Below are positions 19,937 through 28,920 of a DNA stretch of 64,000 nucleotides, piece by piece; position 1 is the first letter of the stretch; each line of letters starts with the position of its first letter. This DNA is from Hyphomicrobiales bacterium (GTDB lineage: Bacteria; Pseudomonadota; Alphaproteobacteria; Rhizobiales; Rhizobiaceae), in contig UCEY01000016.1 of assembly GCA_900471605.1 (NCBI GenBank), positions 62,001-126,000 of the forward strand. Direction: 5' to 3'. Made by a program: the position numbers and the translations under genes. A model generated the notes under the pieces. That model saw only the letters and a program-made list of their open reading frames with translations, was not told where the DNA came from and did not search any database.

Positions 19937-20278
19937 TTAGATCGCAGCAGTAACGATAAACTCGACCTTGTATTTCGGCGCGGCAAGCTTGGCTTCGCTG
20001 GTAGCGCGGGCCGGCGGGTTGGCCGGGTCGATCCAGCCTTCCCAGACGGCGTTCATTTCGCCGAAATAGGCGATGTCCGAGAGATAGATGATCGTCTGCA
20101 GGATCTTCGACTTGTCCGAACCGGCGGCGGCCAGCAGGCGGTCGACTTCGGAAAGCGCGTCCTTGCACTGGTCGGTGACACTCTCGCCCTCGCCGACCTG
20201 GCCGGCGAGATAGACGGTGTTGCCGTGGACGACGGCGCCGCTCATGCGGGCGCCCGGCTCGATGCGCTGGATGCTCAT
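19937..20278 (-). CDS. RidA-family (YjgF/YER057c/UK114) protein
   Basis: A 113-residue protein of the Rid family, whose archetype hydrolyses reactive enamine/imine intermediates from PLP enzymes to 2-oxo acids. The conserved substrate-binding Arg is present (Arg91 in ARATSEAKLAA), followed by the usual hydrophobic C-terminal strand KVEFIVTAA. A TTGAGGAG ribosome site precedes the ATG at 20278. The DUF442 gene upstream on the same strand is 69 bases away, so the two probably share a transcript. Confidence 0.9.
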   Translation of the reverse strand: MSIQRIEPGARMSGAVVHGNTVYLAGQVGEGESVTDQCKDALSEVDRLLAAAGSDKSKILQTIIYLSDIAYFGEMNAVWEGWIDPANPPARATSEAKLAAPKYKVEFIVTAAI

Positions 20279-20347
20279 GGAATTCTCCTCAAGAAATTGA
20301 GCTTCGGGAAAAGGCCCCGCGCGAACGGCACGAGGCTGCGGAAGTCT

Positions 20348-20686
20348 TCAGCCGCGCAGATGCTGGCTCTTTTCGTAGATCGCGGTCGAACGGGCGCCGG
20401 AACGGCAAAACCCGAGCATCGGGCGCGGGAATTCCTCAAGCGCATCGACCATCGCGTTGACGCCCTGTTCGTCGACGCCCATGCGTCCGACCGGGATGTG
20501 GCGGATGTCGAGGCCGAGTTCCTTGGCGCGGGCTTCGATCTGGGCATAATGCGGCTGGCCCGGCTCCTCGTCGTCCGGACGGTGGCAGACGACCGACTTG
20601 AACCCCATGGCCTTTACCTGGTCGAGATCCTCGACGGTGATCTGGCCGGTGACGGAATACTCGTCGTTGATCTGGCGGATATCCAT
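20348..20686 (-). CDS. TIGR01244 / DUF442 protein-tyrosine-phosphatase-like protein
   Basis: A 112-residue protein with the Cx5R phosphatase loop CRSGARS near its C-terminus and the DUF442 pattern (VTGQITVEDLDQVKAMGFKS, then HRPDDEE). These domains are often fused to Blh beta-lactamase-like sulfur dioxygenases and annotated as sulfur transferases or phosphatases; here the domain stands alone. The start at 20686 (MDIRQINDE) has GGAGGG 7 bases upstream and is preferred to an ATG at 20722. The biochemical role is uncertain. Confidence 0.85.
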   Translation of the reverse strand: MDIRQINDEYSVTGQITVEDLDQVKAMGFKSVVCHRPDDEEPGQPHYAQIEARAKELGLDIRHIPVGRMGVDEQGVNAMVDALEEFPRPMLGFCRSGARSTAIYEKSQHLRG

Positions 20687-20764
20687 GGACTTAGCCCTCC
20701 GTTCTGATTGAGGCGAAAGCATTACGACGGTGCCCTTTGGGCGTCAATCGCCGAACGACATCTC

Positions 20765-21604
20765 TCACACGAAGCAGAAGCGCAGGCCGTATTCGACGCT
20801 TTCGCCCGGCTTGACGAAGCCGAGTTCACCACTCCCGGCAAGCTCCCCGCGGCTTGCCATGCGATGCGACACCGGCTCGATCCCGAGCACGTGCGCCGGC
20901 GCCTTCTGGTTGCGCCAGACCTGCAGATGCGGCAGCGTGTCGGTCCTGAACTTCACCTTGAGCGTCAGCCCGCCGATCGCCGCGATCGGCCCGAGCGCCA
21001 CTTCGGCCCACTGCTCGCCCTCGACCGCCGCCGGCACGCAGAATATGCCGCCGGTCTCGCCGCCGAAGGTCCAGGGAAAGCCGCCGCCTTCGAGCATCCT
21101 GCCGGTAAGCCTGACCCGGTCGTCAAACAGCCATGCGCCGATATTCATATGGTACATATGCACCCGCGCGAACGGCTTCGAACCGGTATTGGTGACCTTG
21201 TCCGACAGGCTCACCTCGCCGGTCGCGCCGTCGATACGCCAATGCCTTTCCAGAAGCGCCGTTTCGCCCGTCGCAAGCGTCACTGGCACGCGCGCGCGGC
21301 ATTCGGCATCCGGCCCCTGCGCGTCCCAGAACAGGATCTCGGCCGGGTGCGAGGAGAAGGATCCGTGCAGGGGATATTTGCGGCCGTCGGCCGAGCCTTC
21401 GATGGCCTCCGGATGACGGATATGGTCCGGCCCGCAGGTGAAGAGAAAGCCTTCGAGCGAATGATCGATTCGCGGATCGCCGTCATCGGGAATGGCCCGG
21501 CCCGGCGCGAGGTCCACATCGCCGATGAAACAGCCTCCGATATCGAGAACCGAGCTCTCGTCGAGGAAAATCCTCGGTCCGTTGGCAGCCGAAAAAGCCT
21601 TCAT
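20765..21604 (-). CDS. DUF4432 aldose-1-epimerase-like protein
   Basis: A 279-residue protein with the galactose-mutarotase-like beta-sandwich pattern. A central HGSFSSHPAEI segment and the VHMYHMNIGAWLF strand contain His residues at positions where mutarotases keep theirs. Members of this group epimerise sugars at C1 or bind unknown sugars; specificity is unknown. Three in-frame ATGs lie close together (21619, 21610, 21604). 21604 is chosen because AAGGGA is correctly spaced only for it. It diverges from the L,D-transpeptidase gene across a 193-base promoter region. Confidence 0.75.
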   Translation of the reverse strand: MKAFSAANGPRIFLDESSVLDIGGCFIGDVDLAPGRAIPDDGDPRIDHSLEGFLFTCGPDHIRHPEAIEGSADGRKYPLHGSFSSHPAEILFWDAQGPDAECRARVPVTLATGETALLERHWRIDGATGEVSLSDKVTNTGSKPFARVHMYHMNIGAWLFDDRVRLTGRMLEGGGFPWTFGGETGGIFCVPAAVEGEQWAEVALGPIAAIGGLTLKVKFRTDTLPHLQVWRNQKAPAHVLGIEPVSHRMASRGELAGSGELGFVKPGESVEYGLRFCFV

Positions 21605-21797
21605 AATCATTCCCTTCACGGTTTCGTCAAAACTTCTAACCCATCGTGATGTGAATTTAACGGTGTGTTCATGACGAATTCACTTTTTCCACACTACGGT
21701 CAAATTTACCTTGTCTGTGGCGACAGGCGCACGGGCGGGAACCAATGTCCGATTTCCCGATTACGTGTAGGTAGGAAACAAGGAAGTCGGTGACATC

Positions 21798-23192
21798 GTG
21801 AAGCGGCTATTTTTTGCATGTGCAAGCCTGATGATCTTGACCGCGGCGCAGGGGATCTCCTCCGCCGAGGCCCAGAACCGTTATGGCCGCTATCCCTCGG
21901 AAACGATGCTTGTCGCTCCTGACGGCTCGATCCTCGATTACGAACCCGACCGCCGCGACGTCATCATCAGCCGCGACGGCATGGGCCGCCGCGTACTGAT
22001 CGACCATTTCGGCAATGTCGTCGCGACCGAAATCCGCCAGGAGACCTATCGCTCCAACCGGAGGCAGGAATATCCGCCGGCGCCGGGCGGTTACCGTTCT
22101 CTGCGCGATTCGGGCGGCTACCAGCAGGATGCCGGCGGTTATCGCGATTACCGCGAATACCGGCCCGGCGAACCCGGAGCCATTACCGGCGGCATCCCGG
22201 GGCGAGGCTCTGTCAGCCGCATGCCGCTGGATGATCAGGCCCTCCCCGGCGCCGACGACGGCTATCCGCAGGAAGCCTCGATCGAGCCGGACCAGCGTCC
22301 GGCGGAAACACTTCTGCCGCAGAAGCCGATCATCGCCGTCACCAAGAAGCCGCAGGCCCAGATCGCGGCACTTCAGGTCTTCCTCGATCGCGAAGGCATC
22401 TCGCCCGGCGTCATCGACGGCCATCTCGGCGACAACGTCAACAAGGCGATCGCCGCCTGGCAGGAAATGACCGGCGAGACGCTCGATCCGAACAATTCCG
22501 AGGACATCCTGCAGCGGCTGACCTATTCGGGCGGCCTGCCGATCGTCGACTACACGATCACGCCGGCCGATGCCGCCGGCCCCTATGTCGCCTCGATCCC
22601 GGAAGACTATGCGCACAAGTCGCAGCTGCCGGCCATGTCCTATACGTCGGTGACCGAAAAGCTCGCCGAGCAGTTCCACATGGACGAAGGTTATCTCAAG
22701 GCGCTCAATCCGGGCGTCGATTTCACCGTCCCCGGCTCGACCATCAAGGTCATCAATCCCGGCCAGCCGAAGGTCGGGCAGGTCACCCGCATCATCGCCG
22801 ACAAGAGCAAGAAACAGGTTTTTGCCTATGGCGCCGACAACAAGCTGATCGCGGCTTATCCGGCGACCATCGGCTCGACCGACACGCCCTCGCCGACAGG
22901 AACCCATACAGTCGAACGCATCGCGCTCGATCCGGGCTATACCTACAATCCGAAGATCAATTTCAAGCAGGGCAATAACGACCAGATCCTGCAGATCCCG
23001 CCAGGCCCGAACGGCCCGGTCGGCACTGTGTGGATCGCGCTCTCTAAGCCCACATACGGCATCCACGGCACGCCGGAACCCTCCAAGATCGGCAAGACCA
23101 ACAGCCATGGCTGCGTGCGCCTGACCAACTGGGATGCAAGGGAACTCGCCAAGATGGTCAAGCCCGGCACAACGGTCGAATTCATCGAATAA
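21798..23192 (+). CDS. L,D-transpeptidase (YkuD / ErfK family) with PG-binding and LysM-like regions
   Basis: A 464-residue periplasmic protein. A signal peptide (about 1-25, ending SSAEA) is followed by an Arg/Tyr/Gly-rich region, a PG_binding_1-like domain (about 190-235), a LysM-like segment (about 275-325) and a YkuD catalytic domain (about 335-464). The catalytic motif SHGCVRL places the nucleophile at Cys439, with the upstream His in YGIHGTP. L,D-transpeptidases make 3-3 cross-links or attach proteins to peptidoglycan, and 3-3 links are abundant in Rhizobiales walls. The start is GTG at 21798, preceded by AAGGAAG. A clear terminator follows. Confidence 0.92.
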   Translation: MKRLFFACASLMILTAAQGISSAEAQNRYGRYPSETMLVAPDGSILDYEPDRRDVIISRDGMGRRVLIDHFGNVVATEIRQETYRSNRRQEYPPAPGGYRSLRDSGGYQQDAGGYRDYREYRPGEPGAITGGIPGRGSVSRMPLDDQALPGADDGYPQEASIEPDQRPAETLLPQKPIIAVTKKPQAQIAALQVFLDREGISPGVIDGHLGDNVNKAIAAWQEMTGETLDPNNSEDILQRLTYSGGLPIVDYTITPADAAGPYVASIPEDYAHKSQLPAMSYTSVTEKLAEQFHMDEGYLKALNPGVDFTVPGSTIKVINPGQPKVGQVTRIIADKSKKQVFAYGADNKLIAAYPATIGSTDTPSPTGTHTVERIALDPGYTYNPKINFKQGNNDQILQIPPGPNGPVGTVWIALSKPTYGIHGTPEPSKIGKTNSHGCVRLTNWDARELAKMVKPGTTVEFIE

Positions 23193-23212
23193 GGTTCCAG
23201 AACAACGCTTGA

Positions 23213-23241
23213 GCCGTCGGCACCCGTTGCCGGCGGTTTTT
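23213..23241 (+). terminator. Intrinsic terminator of the L,D-transpeptidase gene
   Basis: A 9-bp stem (23214-23222 with 23228-23236, one G-U pair), loop CCCGT and five T's (23237-23241), beginning 21 bases after the stop codon. Confidence 0.9.
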
Positions 23242-23317
23242 GTTTGCCCGGCAATTGGCTTCGTGCGACAGCGACCCTAGTTTTTCGCCAGAGGCATGTA
23301 TATCGGCGGTGGATGGA

Positions 23318-23920
23318 ATGGATTTCCCAACGAGACTGAAAGGCGCCCTGTCCCTTCTCTTCGGACGCGGGGACGATGGAGCCGTCTGCTCCTTTTGTGG
23401 CGAAAACCGCCGCACCGTCGAAATGATCATTGCCGGTCCGGCAGCGACAGCGATCTGCAATCGCTGCGTCATCGTCTGCACCCAGGTCATGCTGGAGCAT
23501 CAGGGCCCGCCCGGCTTCCGCCGCCATGCGGAAAAAGATCACGAAAAGACGATCGCCATACCGCTTGCCCATGACGAAGTCCTGCTGGGCGCTCCCGAGC
23601 GGGTCGCGCTCGAGCAAATGCTGCATGTCCTCGTCGACTCGCTTCCGCAAAGCAGATTGATCGGCTGGAGCTACATGCATTCGCAGGATCGGTTCGACCT
23701 GCTGACGGTCGAGATCCTGACGACGTCTGGAATGGCTCCGGGTGACATCGGCAACCTCGCCCAGCAGAACTGGCGCCGGATGCGCGACCGGTTCATCGCC
23801 GCGCGAAAAATCCCGGCCAATCAGGAAGAGCCGGACCTGATCGCCACCGCCGCCGCCGCGACCCAGGCGGCCGGCGCCTATGCAAAGGCGGTCGGCTCTT
23901 TCGAACCGACCGCCTCCTGA
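23318..23920 (+). CDS. ClpX-type C4 zinc-finger protein without an ATPase domain
   Basis: A 200-residue protein whose residues about 20-60 match the zf-C4_ClpX domain: Cys24/Cys27 (CSFC) and Cys47/Cys50 (CNRC) would bind one zinc. In ClpX this domain dimerises and recruits substrates and adaptors. The rest (about 65-200) contains no Walker motifs, so it is not a protease ATPase. It could be an adaptor or decoy for ClpX, or simply a zinc-ribbon regulator. The ATG at 23318 is preceded by a GGTGGATGGA purine-rich site and lies at the family-like N-terminus; an ORF extension to 23240 is rejected. The neighbour is a ParA gene, convergent. Confidence 0.75.
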   Translation: MDFPTRLKGALSLLFGRGDDGAVCSFCGENRRTVEMIIAGPAATAICNRCVIVCTQVMLEHQGPPGFRRHAEKDHEKTIAIPLAHDEVLLGAPERVALEQMLHVLVDSLPQSRLIGWSYMHSQDRFDLLTVEILTTSGMAPGDIGNLAQQNWRRMRDRFIAARKIPANQEEPDLIATAAAATQAAGAYAKAVGSFEPTAS

Positions 23921-23955
23921 GCGAAATTTTGGGATCGCCGGCCCCCGGGTGGTGA

Positions 23956-24672
23956 TCAGGCGGCGTGGCGGCCCAGTCCGAAGAGGCGCGACGCGGCCGA
24001 ACGGGTGATCTTCACAGGCATGAGGCGCAGGACTTCCTTCGCAAAGGCGCCGGCATTTTCCTTCGCCTTGTCGACATTGCTGACCTTGGCCGGGTCGAGC
24101 GTGTGCAGCGTGCCGCCGGTCTCGAACAGTTCCTTGAAGGCGATGCGTTCGCCGATCGGCGTATCGAGGACATGAACGCCGCGGGCCGCAAGCAGGCCCT
24201 TGATGGTCAGAAGCGCCTTGGTGGTCACCATCGAGGTGACGCGCGTCAGCACCACCGAATGCGGGATCACCAGGCCGGCTTTCTCCTTCATGTAGGACAG
24301 AAGGTCGAGGATCTGCGCCGCACCCTTGGCGTCCATGGCCGAACCCTGAACCGGGATCATCACGTGGTCGGAAAGGCCGATCGCCGTGGTCACCAGCGCA
24401 TCACGGGCGCCGGCGAGGTCGATGATGAAATAATCGGTGCGCGATGCCATTTCCCGCAGGTGACACTGGAGCGATGCGAGGGTGACTTCCGATACCACCT
24501 CGATGTTGCGTACCGCGCCAGAGGTTTCGAACCACTGGCTGATCCAGCGCTGGGGATCGCCATCGATGACGGTGACACGAAAACCCTGATGGGCGAGTTC
24601 GGTCGCGAGCAGGAGCGCGGCGGTCGTTTTTCCGGCTCCACCCTTGGCATTGGCAAAGGAAATTACTGGCAT
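23956..24672 (-). CDS. ParA / VirC1-like P-loop ATPase, orphan
   Basis: A 238-residue ATPase of the ParA/MinD superfamily. A deviant Walker A KGGAGKTT (about residues 10-17) with the signature first Lys is followed by DGDPQ and a Walker B-like FIIDLAG. No N-terminal DNA-binding domain is present, so it is the short type (VirC1, ParF). No parB, parS or replication gene lies nearby, so it is probably not a plasmid partition ATPase here; positioning of a protein complex or a transfer-related role is possible. The ATG at 24672 is followed upstream by an AT-rich promoter region (24740-24820). Confidence 0.85.
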   Translation of the reverse strand: MPVISFANAKGGAGKTTAALLLATELAHQGFRVTVIDGDPQRWISQWFETSGAVRNIEVVSEVTLASLQCHLREMASRTDYFIIDLAGARDALVTTAIGLSDHVMIPVQGSAMDAKGAAQILDLLSYMKEKAGLVIPHSVVLTRVTSMVTTKALLTIKGLLAARGVHVLDTPIGERIAFKELFETGGTLHTLDPAKVSNVDKAKENAGAFAKEVLRLMPVKITRSAASRLFGLGRHAA

Positions 24673-24829
24673 TGTCGGTCCTCGAAGAAGTCTAGAGCCA
24701 CATCGCTCACGAGGACACCGGGAAGCATGGTGTCATAAACGCCATCCTTTCCAAACATGGTTAACGAATTGCAAATTTCGCTTCCATTAATATAACCCAA
24801 AAGATTTAGCTTCCGGCTCTAAAATGCGG

Positions 24830-24856
24830 AAAAACCCGGAGGTTTCGGCCTCCGGG
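24830..24856 (-). terminator. Intrinsic terminator of the glutamylation-type operon
   Basis: An 8-bp stem CCCGGAGG/CCTCCGGG (24835-24842 with 24849-24856) with a six-base loop. On the minus strand it is followed by TTTTTCC. It lies about 36 bases after the stop of the iron alcohol dehydrogenase, the last gene of the operon. Confidence 0.85.
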
Positions 24857-24892
24857 CTTCGTTAACGCCGATCTTGCGACGATCGAGAAGTC

Positions 24893-26038
24893 TTAAAAGC
24901 AGTCGAGGAAAAGCGCCTTGGTGTTCTCCATCGTCATGGTGACGGGGTTGCCGCCGCAGCTCGGGTCTTCCATCGCCATGGCCGTCAGCTCATCGATTCG
25001 GTCAGGCTTGATGCCCATCGCCGTAAGGTTGTCCGGTACGCCGAGTTCCGAGCGCAGCGACAGGACGTAATCGTAGAACCCGTCGAAGCCGCCTGAAATG
25101 CCGAGATAAGCGGCGGCGCGGGCGATCTTGTCCTCGATCGCCGGGCGGTTGAAGCGCAGCACCGGCGGCATGACGACCGCATTGGTCATGCCATGATGGG
25201 TGTTGTAGACCGCGCCGATCGGGTGCGACAGCGAATGGATGGCGCCGAGCCCCTTCTGGAAGGCGACTGCCCCCATGGCGGCGGCCGACATCATGTTGGT
25301 GCGGGCTTCGAGATCCGCTCCGTCCTTATAGGCGCGCGGCAGGAATTCCTTGACGAGCCGCATGCCTTCGAGCGCGATGCCGCCGGACATCGGGTGGTAG
25401 AAGGGCGACGAATAGGCTTCCAGGCAATGCGCAAAGGCATCCATGCCGGTGCCGACGGTGATCACCTTCGGCATGCCCATGGTCAGTTCCGGATCGCAGA
25501 TGACGACGCCCGGCAGCAGTTTCGGATGGAAGATGATCTTCTTCACATGGGTGACGGAATTGGTGAGCACCCCTGCCCGGCCAACCTCCGACCCGGTGCC
25601 CGCCGTGGTCGGCACGGCAACGATCGGCGCAATCTTGGCAGCATCGGCGCGTGTCCACCAGTCGCCGATATCCTCGAAATCCCACACGGGCCTGGTCTGG
25701 CCGGCCATGAAGGCGATCAGCTTGCCGAGATCGAGGCCCGAGCCGCCGCCGAAGGCGACGACGCCGTCGTGATCACCGTCCTTGTAGGCCTTGATGCCGG
25801 CTTCGAGATTGTTCTCGTTCGGGTTGGGATCAACATCGGCGAAGATCGCCCGGCCGAGGCCTGCCTCTTCGAGCACGTCCAGCGCATGGCCGGTAATCGC
25901 CATCGAGGCCAGTCCCCGGTCGGTGACCAGAAGCGGCTTCTTGAGGCCGAGCGTCTTGCAGGCGTCCGCCAGTTCCTTGATCCGTCCGCGGCCCAGTTTG
26001 ACGGCGGTCGGATAGCTCCAGTTCGCGACGATATTCAT
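24893..26038 (-). CDS. Iron-containing alcohol dehydrogenase
   Basis: A 381-residue group III alcohol dehydrogenase, NAD(P)-dependent, with a divalent metal (usually iron) in the active site. The nucleotide-binding GGGSGLDLGK and the TAGTGSEV turn are canonical, and the metal-binding His residues lie in HSLSHPIGAVYNTHHG. The start at 26038 overlaps the stop of the aldehyde dehydrogenase by four bases (ATGA), so the two are coupled and probably act in series, alcohol to aldehyde to acid. The physiological alcohol is unknown; the linked gamma-glutamyl ligase suggests a glutamylated amino alcohol. Confidence 0.93.
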   Translation of the reverse strand: MNIVANWSYPTAVKLGRGRIKELADACKTLGLKKPLLVTDRGLASMAITGHALDVLEEAGLGRAIFADVDPNPNENNLEAGIKAYKDGDHDGVVAFGGGSGLDLGKLIAFMAGQTRPVWDFEDIGDWWTRADAAKIAPIVAVPTTAGTGSEVGRAGVLTNSVTHVKKIIFHPKLLPGVVICDPELTMGMPKVITVGTGMDAFAHCLEAYSSPFYHPMSGGIALEGMRLVKEFLPRAYKDGADLEARTNMMSAAAMGAVAFQKGLGAIHSLSHPIGAVYNTHHGMTNAVVMPPVLRFNRPAIEDKIARAAAYLGISGGFDGFYDYVLSLRSELGVPDNLTAMGIKPDRIDELTAMAMEDPSCGGNPVTMTMENTKALFLDCF

Positions 26039-27420
26039 TTCGTGACCTTCTTCAGGTGATAGGATTTCGGGCGGGTCAGGTTGTGGAAGCCGAGGACGGA
26101 GAGCGAACCGCCGCGCCCGGTTTCCTTGACGCCGGTCCAGACCAGCGCCGGGTCGAGGTAATCGGCGCGGTTCATGAACACCGTGCCGGTTTCGAGCTGG
26201 CTGCCGATCCGGTTGGCACGATCGACATCTGGGGTCCACAGCGACGCCGTCAACCCGTAGCGGCTGTCGTTCATATAGCCGATTGCCTCCTCGTCGTCCT
26301 TCACCTTCATGATGCCGACGGCCGGGCCAAAGGTCTCTTCGCGCATGATCTCCATGGAATGATCGACATCGACCAGAACCTGCGGCGCCAGATAGGCGCC
26401 GCCGTCATCGGCGGGGAAAAGCTTGGGATCGACGAGCGCCCTGGCGCCGCTCGCCACCGCATCGGCGATCTGCTGGCGCACCACCTTGGCGAAACGCTTG
26501 TTGGCCATCGGCCCGAGCGTCGTTTCCTTGTCGAGCGGATTGCCGAGCTTGTAGTTCGATACCCAGGCGACCGACTTCTCGACGAAGCTGTCGTAGAGCG
26601 ATTCGTGCACGTAGATGCGCTCGATGCCGCAGCAGCACTGGCCGGAATTGTAGGTCGCGCCGTCCATCAGCGTGTCGACGGCGGCGTCGAGATCGGCATC
26701 CTCCATCACGTAACCCGGATCCTTGCCCCCGAGTTCGAGCCCGATGCCGGTAAAGGTGCCGGCCGCGGCGCGTTCGATCGACCGTCCGCCCTCGACGGAG
26801 CCCGTGAAATTGATGAAGTTGAACAGCCCTTCCGAAATCAGCTTTGCCGACGTCGCGTGGTCGAGGAAGATGTTCTGGAAAACATCCTCCGGAACCCCTG
26901 CCTCGACGAAGGCACGCACCATACGCTCGCCGACGAGCAGTGTCTGCGAGGCATGCTTGATGACGACCGCATTGCCTGCCATCAGCGCCGGCGCGACAGT
27001 GTTGATCGCCGTCATATAGGGATAGTTCCACGGCGCGATGACGAACACGACGCCATGCGGCTCGCGTTCGATACGGCGCTCGAAAGACGCACTGTCTTCG
27101 ACGCGCAGCGGCGCCAGCGCATCAGCCGCAATCGAGGCGACGTAGTTGGAACGCTCGTTGAAGCCCTTGAACTCGCCGCCGTAACGCACCGGCCGGCCCA
27201 TCATCCAGGCAAGCTCCGGCACCACCTCGTCGACCATCTCGTTAAGACGTGCAACGCCCTTGAGCACCAGCTGGACGCGCTCGTCGAGCGGCCGCTTCGC
27301 CCAGGCCTTCTGCGCATGCCGAGCCCGGCCGACGGCCTCTGCTGCGGCCTCTGGCGACATGGCCGGACGTTCGGCATAGACCGAACCGTCGACCGGCGAG
27401 ATACATTGGATCATCGTCAT
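26035..27420 (-). CDS. Aldehyde dehydrogenase (NAD(P)+)
   Basis: A 461-residue enzyme of the ALDH superfamily. The oxyanion/cofactor region VFVIAPWNYPYMTA, the general base Glu in LELGGKDPGYV and the nucleophile Cys in NSGQCCCGIERIYV are all present. It oxidises an aldehyde to the acid; the family range includes succinate semialdehyde and 4-guanidinobutyraldehyde. The start at 27420 (MTMIQC) is chosen because upstream in-frame residues are not ALDH-like; an ATG two codons later is also possible. It is coupled to the iron alcohol dehydrogenase behind it and lies 41 bases after the glutamine-synthetase-like gene. Confidence 0.94.
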   Translation of the reverse strand: MTMIQCISPVDGSVYAERPAMSPEAAAEAVGRARHAQKAWAKRPLDERVQLVLKGVARLNEMVDEVVPELAWMMGRPVRYGGEFKGFNERSNYVASIAADALAPLRVEDSASFERRIEREPHGVVFVIAPWNYPYMTAINTVAPALMAGNAVVIKHASQTLLVGERMVRAFVEAGVPEDVFQNIFLDHATSAKLISEGLFNFINFTGSVEGGRSIERAAAGTFTGIGLELGGKDPGYVMEDADLDAAVDTLMDGATYNSGQCCCGIERIYVHESLYDSFVEKSVAWVSNYKLGNPLDKETTLGPMANKRFAKVVRQQIADAVASGARALVDPKLFPADDGGAYLAPQVLVDVDHSMEIMREETFGPAVGIMKVKDDEEAIGYMNDSRYGLTASLWTPDVDRANRIGSQLETGTVFMNRADYLDPALVWTGVKETGRGGSLSVLGFHNLTRPKSYHLKKVTK

Positions 27421-27461
27421 GATCGGTATTCCCATTGCGTTTTTGATGTGTGCGGAGAGAT

Positions 27462-28832
27462 CTACACCCTCTCGAAGCCGCGTGCCACTTCCCAATCCGT
27501 CACGCGGCGGTCGTATTCCTCCTGCTCCCATTGGCCGGCGCGGACATAATGGTCGATGACGTCGTTGCCGAAGGCGGAACGCAGCAGCTCCGACCCGTTC
27601 AGAAGATCGATCGCATCGCGCAGCGTCCGCGGGATTTCGCGGATACCCTTGCCGCCATAGGCATCACCGACGAAGGCCGGCTCGAGCGCCATCTTCTTCT
27701 CGATCCCGTCGATGCCGGCGGCGATCAGTGCCGCCATGGCGAGATAGGGGTTGAGGTCGGAGCCGCCGACACGGCATTCGACGCGGATTCCCTTGGTCGC
27801 CTCGCCGCAAAGACGGTAGCCGGCGGTGCGGTTGTCCTTCGACCAGACGGCCTTGGTCGGCGCGAACGTGCCGGCCATGAACCGCTTGTAGGAATTGATG
27901 TAGGGCGCCAGGAAATAGGTGATCTCGCTCGCATGCGCGAGCAGTCCGGCGATGTAATGCCTCATCAGTTCCGACATGCCGTGCTCGCCGTCCTTGTCGA
28001 AGAACAGCGGGGTCTTGCCGTCGGCGCTCCACAGCGACTGGTGGATGTGCGACGAACTGCCGGCGGCGGAATAATTCCACTTGGCAAGGAAGGTGATCGC
28101 CTTGCCCTTGCCCCAGGCGATTTCCTTGGCTGCATTCTTGATGATCACGTGCCGGTCGGCCATGGTCAGCGCATCGGCATAACGGACGTTGATTTCCTCC
28201 TGGCCGGCCGACGCCTCGCCCTTGGAGTTTTCGACCGGAATGCCGGCGCCCTGCAGCCCGGTGCGGATCGCCCGCATGACCTCCTCTTCCTTGGTGGTCT
28301 GGAAGATGTGGTAGTCCTCGTTATAACCGCTCGCGAGCTTCAGGTTGCGATAGCCGTTTTCGCGGGCCTGGTCATAGCTCTGGTCGAACAGGAAGAACTC
28401 GAGTTCGGTCGCCATGAAGGCCGACATGCCCATTGCTTCCAGCCGCTTCACCTGCGCCTTGAGGATGGCGCGCGGCGAATGCGGCACCTCTTCATGGGTG
28501 TGATGGTCGAGCACGTCGCAGAGCACCAGCGCCGTGCCTTCGAGCCAGGGCAGTTTCCGCAATGTCGAGAGATCCGGCTTCATCGTATAGTCGCCGTAGC
28601 CCTGCTCCCAGCTCGTCGCCTTGTAGCCGGAGATGGTCTCCATCTCGATATCCGTCGCCAGCAGATAATTGCAGCTATGGGTTTCCTTGTAGGCGCTTTC
28701 GACGAAATATTCCGCCTGGAACCGCTTGCCCATCAGGCGGCCCTGCATATCCACCTGGGCGGCGATGATCGTATCGATGCTGCCGTCGGCGACATCGCGC
28801 TTCAGGTCGTCGAAGGAGTAAATCGGGGTCAT
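27462..28832 (-). CDS. Glutamine-synthetase-family gamma-glutamyl-amine ligase
   Basis: A 456-residue protein of the glutamine synthetase fold. The metal-binding FMATELEFFLFD, the ATP/Glu-binding segment AAGSSSHIHQSL and the VECRVGGSDLNPYL region are intact, and there is no adenylylation Tyr motif typical of GlnA. It is closer to PuuA/GlnA3-type ligases, which condense glutamate with an amine (putrescine, ethanolamine, isopropanolamine). Its operon partners (permease, alcohol dehydrogenase, aldehyde dehydrogenase, amidohydrolase) point to catabolism of an amine rather than ammonia assimilation. The amine itself is inference. Confidence 0.9.
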   Translation of the reverse strand: MTPIYSFDDLKRDVADGSIDTIIAAQVDMQGRLMGKRFQAEYFVESAYKETHSCNYLLATDIEMETISGYKATSWEQGYGDYTMKPDLSTLRKLPWLEGTALVLCDVLDHHTHEEVPHSPRAILKAQVKRLEAMGMSAFMATELEFFLFDQSYDQARENGYRNLKLASGYNEDYHIFQTTKEEEVMRAIRTGLQGAGIPVENSKGEASAGQEEINVRYADALTMADRHVIIKNAAKEIAWGKGKAITFLAKWNYSAAGSSSHIHQSLWSADGKTPLFFDKDGEHGMSELMRHYIAGLLAHASEITYFLAPYINSYKRFMAGTFAPTKAVWSKDNRTAGYRLCGEATKGIRVECRVGGSDLNPYLAMAALIAAGIDGIEKKMALEPAFVGDAYGGKGIREIPRTLRDAIDLLNGSELLRSAFGNDVIDHYVRAGQWEQEEYDRRVTDWEVARGFERV

Positions 28833-28859
28833 GCCTCACATCCATTTCAAGAGGGTGAA

Positions 28860-28888
28860 CCGCCACGACCTTTCGCGTGTCGTGGCGG
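28860..28888. repeat. Stable stem-loop inside the operon
   Basis: A 10-bp perfect inverted repeat CCGCCACGAC / GTCGTGGCGG with a nine-base loop, in the 88-base gap between the permease stop and the ligase start. No T-run follows on the minus strand, so it is more likely a transcript-stabilising or partial attenuating element than a full terminator. Confidence 0.7.
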
Positions 28889-28920
28889 CGGGATCATAGG
28901 GGCTTCAGGCCCGGTCGCTC

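Noticed and set aside
23956..24672. Plasmid or chromosome partition locus
   Set aside because: There is no parB, repC or repeated parS-like site around the ParA-type gene.
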